64,000 nucleotides of DNA from Castanea sativa (Eukaryota > Streptophyta > Magnoliopsida > Fagales > Fagaceae). The stretch spans positions 66,190,757 through 66,254,756 of the forward strand of contig NC_134023.1 of the NCBI RefSeq assembly GCF_040712315.1. The letters are read 5' to 3'. Below are positions 24,332 to 35,205 of this stretch, piece after piece; position 1 is the stretch's first letter, and every line of letters starts with the position of its first letter. The translations under genes and the position numbers were made by a program. The notes beneath the pieces are model-generated. The model was not told where the DNA came from, did no database searches, and saw nothing but the letters and a program-made list of their open reading frames with translations.

Positions 24332-24499
24332 AGCACTTCAAGCTCACTCTCTAGCTTTCCTCTCGTTCTTCTAGCCTTCCTTTCACTCAATAGAAAGTTT
24401 TTCTTTTACTCTCTAGACTCTAGCACTGAATTACTTGAAGACCGTCCTCTCTTGCTTCCCTCTTGCTCTTTAAGCATTCCTTTCTCTCACTACGGAAAA

Positions 24500-27400
24500 A
24501 TGGCTGAAGCAATCCTCTGCGGAGTTGCACAGACCATAATTGAAAATTTGGGCTCTGCGGCTTTTGAAAATTTTGGACCACTGTGGAATGTTAAAGATGA
24601 CATTGAAAGCATCAAGAACACAGTGTCCAGAATACAAGCTGTCCTTCTGGATGCAATGGAGCAGCCGAACCGCAACCATCAAGCCAGTGACTGGCTTGAA
24701 AAGCTCAAGGATAATTTTTAGGATGCAGATGACTTGTTGGGTGAGTATAAGTTCCACGTTGAATTAGCTTTGCAGCAAAAAGGGACGAGTGGGAATACTG
24801 CAGAAAAGGTACGCAATTTCTTTAGAAGTATCCCACTTGTTTTTAGAAATCGTAAGATGAGTCTTAGAATAATCGAATTGAGGCAAAATCTAATTGCAAT
24901 GGCGCAAGATAGAAATAACTTTCATTTTAATGAGGGCCATGTGAAGCCTCAAGTGAGTCTGAACAGGGAGACTATCCCATGGTTACCAAATAAAGAAGTT
25001 ATTGGGAGAGATGATGACAAAAATGCCATCATAAAACTTTTATTGGAGCCTAATAATGATGAGAATGTATCTACCACTGCTATTGTGGGAATTGGGGGGT
25101 TAGGCAAGACCACACTTGCTCAAACTGTATACAATCATGAAAAAGTCAATACACATTTTGAGCTAAAAATATGGGTATGCGTTTTAAATGTCTTCGAGGT
25201 GACAACAATTGCTAAAAAACTAATAAATGGTATTGATAAAGATGATAGCATGGAACTAATGCGAAAGAAACGTCGTAAGTTTAATCTTGAAGTCCTCATG
25301 GGTCAAGTCCGTGACATGGATCCATTGAGGGAACTTGTTAACAAAATTTATCAAAAGAAATTTTTACTTGTGTTGGATGATATCTGGAATGAAAATGATA
25401 AAAATTGGAATGACTTTAAAAGCCTTTTAATTGGTGGTGCAAAGGGAAGTAAGATTCTAATAACCACGCGAGTCCTATTGGTTGCAAAGATTACACGTCC
25501 TGTTTCAATATATGATCTTAAAGGTCTTTCTAAAGACTATTCTTGGTTTTTATTTGAGAAAATAGCATTTAGAAATAGGCAAGAGACCAACAACGCTAAT
25601 CTAATAGAAATTGGAAGGGAGATTGTAGACAAATGTCAAGGAGTACCCCTTGCCATAGAGTCCATTGGAAATGCATTATATTTTGAAAAAAAAGATGGGT
25701 GGTTAAAGACGAAGGATAAGGTACAAGAAAATGTAATTGAACAGGGAGGTGGTAATACCCTTTTAATTCTAAAGTTGAGTTATGATCATCTTCCATCATA
25801 TATTAAAGGTTGTTTTGCCTTTTGTTCTTTGTTTCCTAAATCTTACGGGATTGATAGGATGACATTGATTCAACTATGGATGGCACATGGGTTAATCCAA
25901 TTGCCAAATAATATAGAGCAAGTAGAAGATGTTGCAGATGAGTGCATCAAGAATCTACTTTGCAGGTCATTTTTTTATCAAGACTGTGATTTTAATGGAC
26001 AAGTGATATACAAGATGCATGATTTATATCATGATCTTGCACTATCAATTGCAAGGGCAGACTGTAGACTTGACTATTTGGATGAAAGAACTCGTCATGT
26101 ATCATTTTCTAGTGTCTCGTCTTTTACTAAAACTTTAAGTTTGGTTAAAGCAAGCAATCAGGTACGTACAATTATTTTCACACATAGGAGTCATGAATCT
26201 GTTGCCATGGATGAGTCAACATTGAGTACACTAATTGAGAGTTTCCCAAGGTTGCGTGTATTAGATTTAAATGCATTGAATATTAAAATAATGCCAAATT
26301 CCATAGGGAAGTTAATACATTTGAAGTACTTAGATCTTTCTCTTAATCCTATTGAAACTCTTCCTGATTCAATTACAACATTGTCGAATTTGCAAACACT
26401 AAAACTTCAGTATTGTTCAAATCTTAAACAATTGCCTAGGGACATCACAAAATTGGTTAGCCTTAGGCACCTTGATGATAGGGGTTGTTATAAGTTGAGA
26501 TTGCCTCAAGAATTATGGAAAATGATTGGTCTTCAGTCATTACCATTATTCATTGCGAGGAATAATGGCGGACTAGGAGAATTGAATGGGCTAAACAACC
26601 TCAGAGGAACACTTGAGATCAAAATTTCAGAACAATTGGAAGATGCTAACTCAGATTGCGAGGTCAAAAATTTAAGGGAAAAGCAACATCTTGAGAAACT
26701 GCAATTAACATGGACTCACCAAGAAGGACATGATGAGATGTTATTAGATAGCCTCCAGCCACATCCAAATCTCAAAATTTTGGAAGTATTTGGCTACACT
26801 GGTGTGACATTTTCAAGTTGGCTTCCTTCCATCGAAAATCTTGTTAACATCACTCTAATGACATGTGACAGATGCATCCACCTGCCACCATTGTCTAAAC
26901 TCCCATTTCTAGAAGAATTATGGCTTGACAGAATGAAAGATTTGGAATGCATATCAGATCGTGATATAAGTGAGGAAGTTTCTACTTTACCCTTCTTCCC
27001 ATCGTTAAAGTCTCTTAATATTTGGGATTGCCCTAACTTAAAGGGATGGTGGAGGAGCCCATCAATGACAGATCATCAACAACACCAGCATAACCGGTCA
27101 CTGCCTTCATTTCCTTGTCTTTCTTCTTTTTATATTATTAATTGTCCTAATTTGACTTCCATGCCCTCCTCGTTTCCTTATCTCGGAGAATACCTATATC
27201 TAAGTAACGTTAGCTCAAAGCTTTTTCAAGAGACAATACTTCCTTCTTCCTCCTCTTCTTCATCCTCTCATCTCTCCAAATTAAAATATATTTATATAGT
27301 AAATCTGCCAGATGTTGTGTCTCTGCCAGATGGGTGGGTATCAAATCTAATTTCTCTCGAGCATTTATACATTTGCTCTTGGAAGGAGTTAAATCTAGGA

Positions 27401-27805
27401 AGTGACGTGGACGGAATGGAATGGCGACATCTCAATCGCCTCATTCATCTGTACTTTGACGGCCTTCCAAAACTGAATTCCTTACCTGTAGGTCTTCAAC
27501 ACGTTACAACCCTAGAAACGCTCTATATTGCAAATTGTGAGAATCTGAAAACATTGCCTCGGTGGATTGGGAATCTTATCTCACTTAAAGAGTTAACAAT
27601 TTACAACTGTCTCAATCTGAAATCACTGCCTGAGGAGATGCGCGATCTCTCGTCTTTACAAACACTGAGGATTCTCGATTGTCCCGAGTTACAGAGAAGA
27701 TGCGAAAAGGAAACCGGTCAGGATTGGTACAAGATCGCACATGTCACTGACGGTACGCATTCTATATACCCATTTTTTTGTATTGAATTTTTGTTTGCTG
27801 GCTGA
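24500..27805 (+). CDS. CC-NBS-LRR disease-resistance protein (RGA-type), interrupted by one in-frame TAG
   Basis: This is an intracellular immune receptor of the RGA/CNL class. Members bind nucleotides and signal on effector perception. Numbering counts the TAG as position 74. Residues 1-110 are a coiled-coil (Rx-N) type domain starting MAEAILCGVAQTIIENLGSA. The P-loop GIGGLGKTT is at about 197, kinase-2 LLVLDDIWNE at about 291, RNBS-B GSKILITTR at about 320, the GLPL-type motif GVPLAIES at about 381, RNBS-D CFAFCSLFPKSYGID at about 440 and MHDLYHD at about 506. Leucine-rich repeats run from about 540 to 1085, ending in CPELQRRCEKETGQDW. It is a single exon of 1102 codons, a normal length. 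The start at 24500 was chosen because MAEAI fits the family N-terminus. TAG at 24719-24721 falls in LKDNF*DADDLL, where relatives have Tyr. Without readthrough, only a 73-residue peptide or a product from 24734 lacking most of the CC could be made. It may be a recent pseudogene. Confidence 0.92.
24719..24721 (+). other. In-frame amber codon (TAG) in the CNL coiled-coil domain
   Basis: The frame upstream (from 24500) and downstream (24722-27805) is the same. No splice donor/acceptor pair is needed or obvious around it. Flanking residues LKD-NF and DADDLL are the conserved end of the Rx-N domain, where a Tyr codon (TAT/TAC) usually stands, so one substitution explains it. The next base is G (TAGG), not the CARYYA context known for leaky stops. 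Confidence 0.9.
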
Positions 27806-28570
27806 GAAAACAGTTGAAAATGAAAGAAAGTGAACTTTTTAGAATTCTATTCTCTATCATTTATTGATTTCAATAAAATTTTTTGAAAAAAAGAATGAAT
27901 TTTTTCTTTTGGATTTCAAAAATATAGGAACCAGTGTATATAATTGAACGGGGCTCACTTTAGCAAAGCTTTTGGTTTTCTAAAGTTTTCTAATAATAAC
28001 AAAAATTTCTGAGATGTACAGAATCTTGGCCAATTTGATTGATTTCAAAGCAACCAAACTGTTGAATTGTTTTGAAGTTCTATTATTATTAATGTTATTT
28101 AATTTGATGGCTTGTGTTCTGTTCACAGTTATATTATGTACATTTCCACCACCACCACCACCACTACCACAAATTGGAGGATTTTGGATGGAGTACGAAA
28201 GGTACTTGGTTACACTTTCTATAACCAAAGGTTAATGAATATTTTGAATAAAATTTCATTCCATATATTTGATTCATTATTCTAAATGATTTTTATAGAT
28301 GCTGATGGATGTGCTGTTTCGAGGTCTTTACATGAAGAATGCCTTGCTCAAGTCCTTAATTCTTCCAATGAACTTTGAATAGCTGGAAGTGGGTTATTCA
28401 AATGCTAATTCCTTTCCTCTTCTTCTTTGTTCTTCTTGTGTTATGGTGATTTCTCACTTGGTTTGATCCTAAATGCAGATCAAATTGGAAGCACAAAACA
28501 AAACCAGGGGTAAATATCTGAGCCTATTTGAAACCTTTTATAAAGAACATTTTGTCTCTATCATGATCTT
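27806..28570. other. Proximal 3' region of CNL unit B
   Basis: Non-coding sequence homologous to 2818-3600 and 33841-34530. It contains AATAAA at 27872-27877, which is AATACA in units A and C, and a CCA-repeat stretch at 28147-28170. The open frames at 27980-28235 are not conserved in the other copies. Splice-site-like sequences downstream suggest that the transcript could extend to about 29680. Confidence 0.45.
27872..27877 (+). terminator. Possible poly(A) signal AATAAA of the CNL gene
   Basis: A canonical hexamer 67 bp after the stop codon. The equivalent site in units A and C reads AATACA. A second AATAAA at 29662-29667, at the end of the repeated flank, is an alternative transcript end. 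Confidence 0.35.
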
Positions 28571-30670
28571 ATTTTCTACCATTGTTTAATGGGCTAGTGC
28601 TTAACATCAATTTTTTTCATGCGGTTAGAAGCATACACAATTTTAGTGGAATCTCTTTGTACATTCTGTATATGTTCCCATTGCTTACCATTACAAACTT
28701 AAGAAAAATCTCCTTTTTGGCCATTTTCTCTCACTTGAATAACCAGTTCATGGCAGTCTTTCACAATTCCCTGCCACTGTTAAACTTTGACTAGCCTGAG
28801 GATGCAACATGCATCATCATTGGGATTGTATGCTGATATCTAGTGTTATTTGCAGGGAGCATTTGGAGTGCTGTAGGGATCATCTCTTTTATGATTACTC
28901 TTTTACAAGAAGATTAAAGCAGCAAGTGTTGAAAGAGTACGTGGTTAATCTGCAGCTTGTCGTTTGAAATTCTTCTCCATTTGTTCAGATGCTAAGGTCA
29001 CTTGGTGTTCTTGTTATTGTTGAAATCAACTTTAGTCTGATGTAGATTTGCTGTAATCTAATTATTGTGTTCTTTCTTGTTTTGGTAGTCTTTAGATTTT
29101 GTTTAAGAGAAAATTGTTGTAAACTCTTTATTCAATAGTGGAAGATTTTTTACTGGACTAGGTCCCGTGGTTTTTCCCTTCTCATTGAAGGGTTTCCACG
29201 TAAAAATTTGGTGTCTTGATTGTGGGTTGTTGCTAGATATTTCTGCTTTGTGTTGATTATTGTGCTTGCCTAATTTTTTTGAAGTTCCTATTGAATTTGC
29301 ACAAAGAGAAATAGGGGATTCATTGTGTGCTATTGTATCAATCTGCAATTTTTCCCAATAGAAATAGGGGATTCATTCTTCAATGGGTAAAGGCTTGAGG
29401 TCTACCTTGTGCAAAGCTTGCTTGGGCTACATTCATCTACCACAGTCATATAGTTGATTAAAAAATGATGTGTGAATTAGAACTAGAACTTACAATGGTT
29501 TTAAAATGTCAATATAGAATGGGGTGTTGTTTAGTTATATGGGTCTCTCTGTCTGTTTTAACTTAGCTTGGTAGCTTGTCTTTTTGCCGCAGGGGCTGGC
29601 TGTTTTTTCTGCTGAAATGTAGTTTTCTGTCTTTTGAACTTCATGTTATAATTTTTGTGTTAATAAAATTTCCTCATTCATCCAAAACCAGAGGACAAGA
29701 AATAGTATCCAAATTGCCTGAGCACTAAGTCAGCTGCAAAGGCTTTATGATGTATATCATGAATATCAAAAGCTGATTACGAATCCAGAGGCTTATTTTT
29801 TCTACACTAGAAAATTATTAGACAAGTTGAAATGCATTACACAAATCTGGCTAAACACGCTCTGGCATTTAGTTCAGAAGAAGCACTAAAAATTTCATTG
29901 TAGATTTAACTGGATTAAGAATTGACTTGCACCAAACATTAGGATTTGCTAGCTGCTTAGCACCATATATACTTTATGAAAGGGGAGTAGAAGGTGATAA
30001 AGCATTTTGTCAAACATGTAAAAAAGCCTTTCAATAGGCGATGATGATTATATTTGATTGGTGTAAACCGAATAAGAATTAATTCCACATTCTGAAAAAT
30101 TACCATACTAAACAAGTTTAGAACTAGTTGTAGCATTCACGGCTAACCACTTTTGTGGTTTCTCAAAGGAAACCCCATTAGTCAAGAACCTTATAATTCA
30201 GTGCCATTACTTGTTAGATTATCAAAAAGATGTGCAGCTTAAGGGCCTCATCTTTTTATGTTTTACGTGATTTACATCCACAACAAATTTTTGTGGTATA
30301 TAATGTTTCTTAGTGATGCAAGAGCAATAGTAATTGATATTGTTTACAACACTGCAAATGAAAATGTATTAAATAAGCTTCATGCTACCTAAGAAACAGG
30401 TCAATTACAATTCTAGCTTCTTCTTTTGTATTATACTACAGCCTTGTTGCTGGGTAATAGTGGTCCTTGTCATGTAATAACCTGTCAATTTGAAGAATTC
30501 CTATCACCTTGAGTTTGATATGTGCTATCTCGTTACTATAAATGTATATATATTTCGATTCAAGTAAATGTAGCCATCAGTTTGACCAATTATTCATTTA
30601 TTTCTCCAATGCATCAAGCTGCATCTTATTGCCTCTGTTGCCCATGACATGGAATTTAGAATATGTCTTA
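28571..30670. repeat. CNL distal 3' flank, unit B copy
   Basis: The most complete uninterrupted copy of the flank repeat. The 'agaagcatacacaattttagtgg' segment at 28626 is followed by 'cagggagcatttggagtgctgtagg' at 28853, then 'ctttattcaatagtggaag' at 29125 and an AATAAA-bearing end at 29662. It serves as the empty-site reference for the 875-bp LTR, the LINE tail and the 660-bp hAT-like element of unit A. Positions 29870-30450 continue to match 36590-37430. No open reading frame is shared among copies, so a non-coding transcript end is likelier than a gene. Confidence 0.6.
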
Positions 30671-30673
30671 CAG

Positions 30674-32476
30674 GATTGCTTAAACAGAGAGTTTGTTAGG
30701 GTGGGTCCTAACCCGAAGTTTTCTCCTGTTGCTGGATATCACTGGTATGTCTTTTTTTTTTTTTTTTAATTAATTAATATATATAAGCCCATCTGTGGAA
30801 CTATTTACTGTAATTACTTGACTTAATTCTAAGTGAAGAAGCATATTCATTTAACTACCATATATGAAGGGTTTTATTTTTAGTTCTCGTGAATGAAAAT
30901 TAAGATATTAATCAGATGACCATTGTACTTATTCCCTTTGTTGCTCTCTTTGCAGGTTTGATGGAGATGGGTGCGTGATTTTCTGTTCCCTTATTCCAAA
31001 GAGTATTTCTTTTAAGTTTTCTTGAAGAAAGAGTTCAAAGATATAACTTCAATACCACTTTTCCCACTCCAGAATACCATTAATGTTTCTCTGCTTTGTG
31101 TGTTTAATTTATGGTTGCTTTTTAGTGGCTACTCAACGCCCAATTCTCTACATTATAAAAGTATTTGTGTCATATACTCTGAAGGAAAAAGCTCCATATA
31201 AGAAAGAAAAAAATGCCAATTGGCTGCTCTATGTAATTTTCCTTAGTCATCATATATGGTGGCTATATGTGCAGTAAACCCTTGTAGTTCATTCTTTAGT
31301 TGGCCAAGATCATTTGGATTTTATATGGTGCTTAGTTCTGAGAAATTCACTGAAAATACCATGATTGTTCTGACACAACTGCAGTTTGGCAGTGGAGCCA
31401 AATGAAAAAATTTTTTAGTAACTGAAATTACATAATTGAAGTCCTCTAAGACATAAAATGATACATTTGTTCTTTTCCCCCTTCCACACTTACTTGAGGT
31501 TCCTTCCATTTGATTCATATACTATCTTGACATTAAATGCTGAAGTTTTACTAGTTTAACTACATTGAATTGCCAAATTGAGCCTGCCAATGAGCTCTAG
31601 CTCAAATACCATGATGTAATCAAAACAACTTTGAACATGCTGGTGAAATGTTCAATCATCAGGATTCAAAAGAAGATATTTAGCTTGCTCTTCTTCTTTA
31701 TGATCCCTTGGCAAGCTTAGGTGTCACTCTATTAGTGAAGGGGGAAAGGAAACTTGATTGTAATTTACCCATGTTATTTGCTATTTTCAAGGTGTTTGTT
31801 AAACTATTTAGTCTTGTATTTTGGTTGGTTTTGGTGAGTCGTGTGTCTGTTTGCTCAGTAGACAGCAGTTGATTGTTTATAACCATCCTTGCTAGTTTAC
31901 TGCTCTTGGATATATTGAAATTGGTCATGTTCCAATGTGTTTTGTATTCTTTCCACTTTTTTTTTTAACTTTAGAGGTTCATGAATGTTAGTTTATCCAA
32001 TACTAGACTGTTAAGCAAGAAGGGATTAGGTGATATCTTTAACTTTTTCAGCATGATTCATGGTTTGCGCATCAAAGATGGGAAAGCAACCTATGTCTCC
32101 CGCTATGTAAGGACATCTCGCATCAAACAAGAAGAGTATTTTGGAGGTGCTAAATTTATGTAGGTATACCAGTAAGCTGTGGGTTTCTTTTTTCTTATTT
32201 TTATTTCTGGTATGTTCATTTGCATGGTTAACGTTAGTAGGATATGCCCCCTTTTTTAGTTACATGTTTTGCCTCTGCATAATTAAAAATCTTAAATAGA
32301 TAATCATCAGTTGTATATGTTTGATTTGCTGGTCCTGTTGTATACATATTTTTTTCCTTTTCAAATGTCCTTACAGATTGGAGATCTTAAAGGGCTATTT
32401 GGATTATTCATGGTGAACATGCAATTACTGAGTGCAAAATTGAAAGTATTGGATGTCTCATACGGATATGGAACAG
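30674..32476 (+). pseudogene. CCD1: CCD1 fragment, exons 2-5 (copy 1)
   Basis: Part of a carotenoid cleavage dioxygenase 1 gene. The intact enzyme is a cytosolic iron enzyme that cuts carotenoids at the 9,10 bonds to give ionones. Exon 2 is 30674-30744 ([19 protein letters not shown]), exon 3 is a 15-nt exon 30956-30970 (FDGDG), exon 4 is 32052-32163 ([19 protein letters not shown]...) and exon 5 is 32377-32476 ([18 protein letters not shown]...SYGYGTG). All have AG/GT borders and matching phases. The last codon of exon 4 is TAG, where the second copy at 44719 has AAG, so the frame is broken. Exon 1 is not upstream; the only exon 1 lies at 42136. None of the four iron-binding histidines is in this piece. 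It joins an LRR fragment at about 33050. Confidence 0.88.
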
Positions 32477-32871
32477 GTTAGTTAGTCTAGTATGCAAAGT
32501 TTGCTCAAAGGAAAATAAATCTGCTGAAATTGTGCACAGAATTTTTAGTAGAGTTCAAAAACATTATCCCATATATAATTTTGCTTAATTTTCTGGTTGC
32601 TCGGGTTCTTCTTTGTTGGGTAATAGTGTGTGTATAGTTCTTCTATCCATCAAGTCCCCATGTATTAGGATGCTGGTACAGGGCTAGGTTTCGAAGAATG
32701 AAGTGTCCAAATGCAAACTTCTTTCAGACCTTGCCTGGCAAATATGTTTACCTAACATTATGTGTTGCTCAACTCTTTTTCATTTTCTTTTTTTATTTAT
32801 TTGTTGAATATTGTGGTGCACACTTGCACATATTTACTTCCTTTATTTCAATTATCAACCCCCCGGCAATA

Positions 32872-32962
32872 CCCAAAAAAAAAATTATTATTTTTGGTGG
32901 GTAAGAGTTGAACTTAAAACCTACCAATTTTTTCCTGGCCTTTACAAGCTGAGCCAGAAGTT
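32872..32962 (-). mobile_element. tRNA-derived SINE-like fragment (minus strand) in CCD1 intron
   Basis: On the minus strand it reads as an A-box-like 'tggctcagctt', a B-box-like 'ggttttaagttcaactc', and a tail ending in an A-rich run. The same insertion is at 45452-45546 in the second CCD1 copy, so it predates the duplication. Assignment rests on promoter-box resemblance only. Confidence 0.4.
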
Positions 32963-33049
32963 TGTATTACTTAGATGAATATGCTCCCTTCCTTTAGTAG
33001 ACATATGTTTTGTCGAATATCGCTGATACATGCACTGTGCCAAAGTCTG

Positions 33050-33840
33050 TCGAATATCACTTTAATGAGATGTGATAGATGCAACCACCTGCCACCATTG
33101 TCTAAACTCCCATTTCTAGAAAGCTTAAGGGTTTGTGGAATGAAAGATTTGGAATGCATATCAGATCGTGATATAAGTGAGGAAGTTTCTGCTTTATCCT
33201 TCTTCCCATCATTAAAATATCTTGAGATTTGGATTTGCCCTAACTTAAAGGGATGGTGGAGGAGCACATCAATGACAGATCATCAACAACATCAGCATAA
33301 CCAGTCACTGCCTTCATTTCTCGTCTTTCTTCTTTTACTATTAATAATTGTCCTAATATGACTTCCATGCCCTTGTTTCCTTATCTCGAAAAAAAGCTAT
33401 ATCTAATTTCTCTCGAGCATTTACACATTTTATTTGCAAGGAGTTCAATCTAAGAAGTGACGTGGATGGAATGGAATAGCGATATCTCAATCGCCTCATC
33501 CATCTGAAATTTCTCAGCCTTCCAAAACTAAATTCCTTACTTGTAGGTCTTCAACACGTTACAACCCTGGAAATGCCCTATATTGGAAATTGTGAGAATC
33601 CTGAAAAATTTGCCTCGGTGGATTGGGAATCTTATCTCACTTAAATGGTTTACAATTGACTACGGTCTCAATCTAAAATCACTGCCTGATGAGATGCGAT
33701 ATCTCTCGTCTTTACAAAGACTGGCCATTTACAGTTGTCCCGAGTTGCAGAGAAGATGCAAAAAGGAAACCGGTCAGGATTGGGACAAGATCGCACATAT
33801 TACTGAGGGTACGTATTCTATATCACTTTTTTTTTATTGA
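33050..33840 (+). pseudogene. CNL LRR fragment (unit C), fused to CCD1 intron
   Basis: It corresponds to 26850-27830 of the CNL gene. It begins inside the LRR at SNITLMRCDRCNHLPPLSKLPFLE and keeps LECISDRDISEEVSAL and the SMTDHQQHQHNQSLPSF stretch. It shifts frame near 33330 and has lost about 147 bp between two 'atcta' repeats (at about 33400). It keeps the terminal LRRs (LPRWIGNLISLKWF, LKSLPDEMRYLSSL) and ends CPELQRRCKKETGQDWDKIA...TYSISLFFY. NB-ARC and coiled coil are absent. Its left neighbour, up to about 33049, is CCD1 intron sequence identical in layout to 45590-45632, so the junction is a rearrangement breakpoint. Confidence 0.9.
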
Positions 33841-34958
33841 ATTTTTTTTTGCTAGCTGAGAAAACAGTTGAAAATGAAAGAAAGTGAACTTTTTAAAATT
33901 TATTCTCTATCATTTATTGATTTCAATACAATTTTTTGAAAAAAAAAAAAAAAAAATTTCTTTTGGATTACAAAAATATAGGAAGCAATGTATATAATTG
34001 AATGGGGCTCACTTTAGCAAAGTTTTTGGTTTTCTAATAATAAATTTTTTTTTTGAGATGTATAGAATCTTGACCAATTTGATTGATTTCAAAGCAACCA
34101 AGCTGTTGAATTGTTTCAAAGTTATATTATTATTAACATTATTTAATTCGATGACTTGTGTTCTGTCAACAGTTGATATTCTATGAATCATCTGTGAAAT
34201 ATGGTGGCAATATGCCTGGCTTGGATACTTTCTAAGATTTTGGATGGGGGAGTACGAAAGGTACTTGGTTACATTCCATATATTGAATAAAATTTCATTC
34301 CAAAAGGAAAAAAGTAATTAAAATGAAAGATGCATATATCCCTATTTCCTTCAATAAACTTTGAATAGCTGGAAGAGGATTATTCAAATGTGAATTCCTT
34401 TCCTCTTTTTCTTTGTTTTTCTTGTATTATGATGATTTCTCACTTGGTTTGATCCTAGATGCAGAATAAATTGGAAGCACAGAATAAAACTAGGCGTAAA
34501 TATCTGAGCCTATCCAAAACCTTTATAAAGAACATTTTGTCTCTATTATGATCTTATTTTCTACCATAGTTTAATGGTCTACAGCTTAACATCAATTTTT
34601 TTTCCTGTGGTTAGAAGCATACACAATTTTAGTGGAATTTCTTTGTACATTGTGTTATGTTCCCATTGCTTGCTGTTACAAACTTGGGAAGAATATTTTT
34701 TTGGCCATTTTGTCTCACATCTTAGTAAAAATGCCTTGCCCAAGTCTCAAGTCCTTAATTTTTCCAATAAACTTTGAATAGCTGGGAGAGGGTTATTCAA
34801 ATGGTAATTCCTTTCCTTTTCTTCTTCATTCTTCTTGGGTTATGACTTATGAAGATTTCTCACTTGATTTGATCCTAGATGAGGAACAAATTGGAAGCAC
34901 AAAACAAAACCAGGCGTAAATATCTGAGCCTATCTTAGAACCTTTTATAAAGAACGTT
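33841..34958. repeat. CNL 3' flank, unit C copy
   Basis: Homologous to 2818-3600 and 27806-28700. It contains an internal partial duplication: the 'ttggaagcacaga/aaataaaac(t/c)aggcgtaaatatctgagcc' segment appears at 34472 and again at 34890. No coding sequence is supported. Confidence 0.5.
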
Positions 34959-34964
34959 TTGTCT

Positions 34965-35205
34965 ACCAGCACTATTTTTAGTAATTTGTTAGACTTTGCA
35001 AAGTATTTCTCTGTTTGCTCCTTTGTTTGGACTAGTAGAACCTCCAATTCTGCAGCCCACATTGCTGCTAAATTGGCTCTCTTTCACTGTATGCCTTTTC
35101 CCTTTAATAAGGATAATCTTCCACCTGATTTGGCAGTTGCTTATAAGGAAGATAACCATGCTTGTTCCCGGTTTTCTTAGTAATGGATTGAAGTTTATCA
35201 AAAAT
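34965..35205 (+). mobile_element. LINE RNase H C-terminal fragment
   Basis: The open frame FSVCSFVWTSRTSNSAAHIAAKLALFH carries the RT/SN-x-AAH-x-AAKLAL signature at the end of plant LINE RNase H-like domains, followed within 35 residues by a stop. It replaces about 50 bp of the flank repeat present in other copies ('tctctattatg...ttaacatc'), so it is an insertion with some loss. No clear target duplication was found. Confidence 0.6.

Larger units (their letters stand above)
23780..24499. repeat. Tandemly amplified 5' leader of the CNL gene
   Basis: This CT-rich array consists of about 205-bp units ending in 'ctttgtctcactagtca..acgaacaa' followed by ATGGCTGAAGCAATC. The ATG copies sit at 24090, 24293 and 24500, spaced 203 and 207 bp. 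A more diverged unit without the ATG lies at about 23780-23897. Recurring phrases include 'cacttcaagctcactctctagc' variants and 'gaagcacttgaagcccacc'. The unit spans the leader plus the first codons of the gene, so amplification copied the start codon too. Confidence 0.9.

Noticed and set aside
24722..24740. Alternative start at 24734 making an N-terminally shortened CNL
   Set aside because: The codon would begin inside the conserved DADDLL region. The upstream 73 residues match the CNL N-terminus, so the original gene clearly started at 24500.
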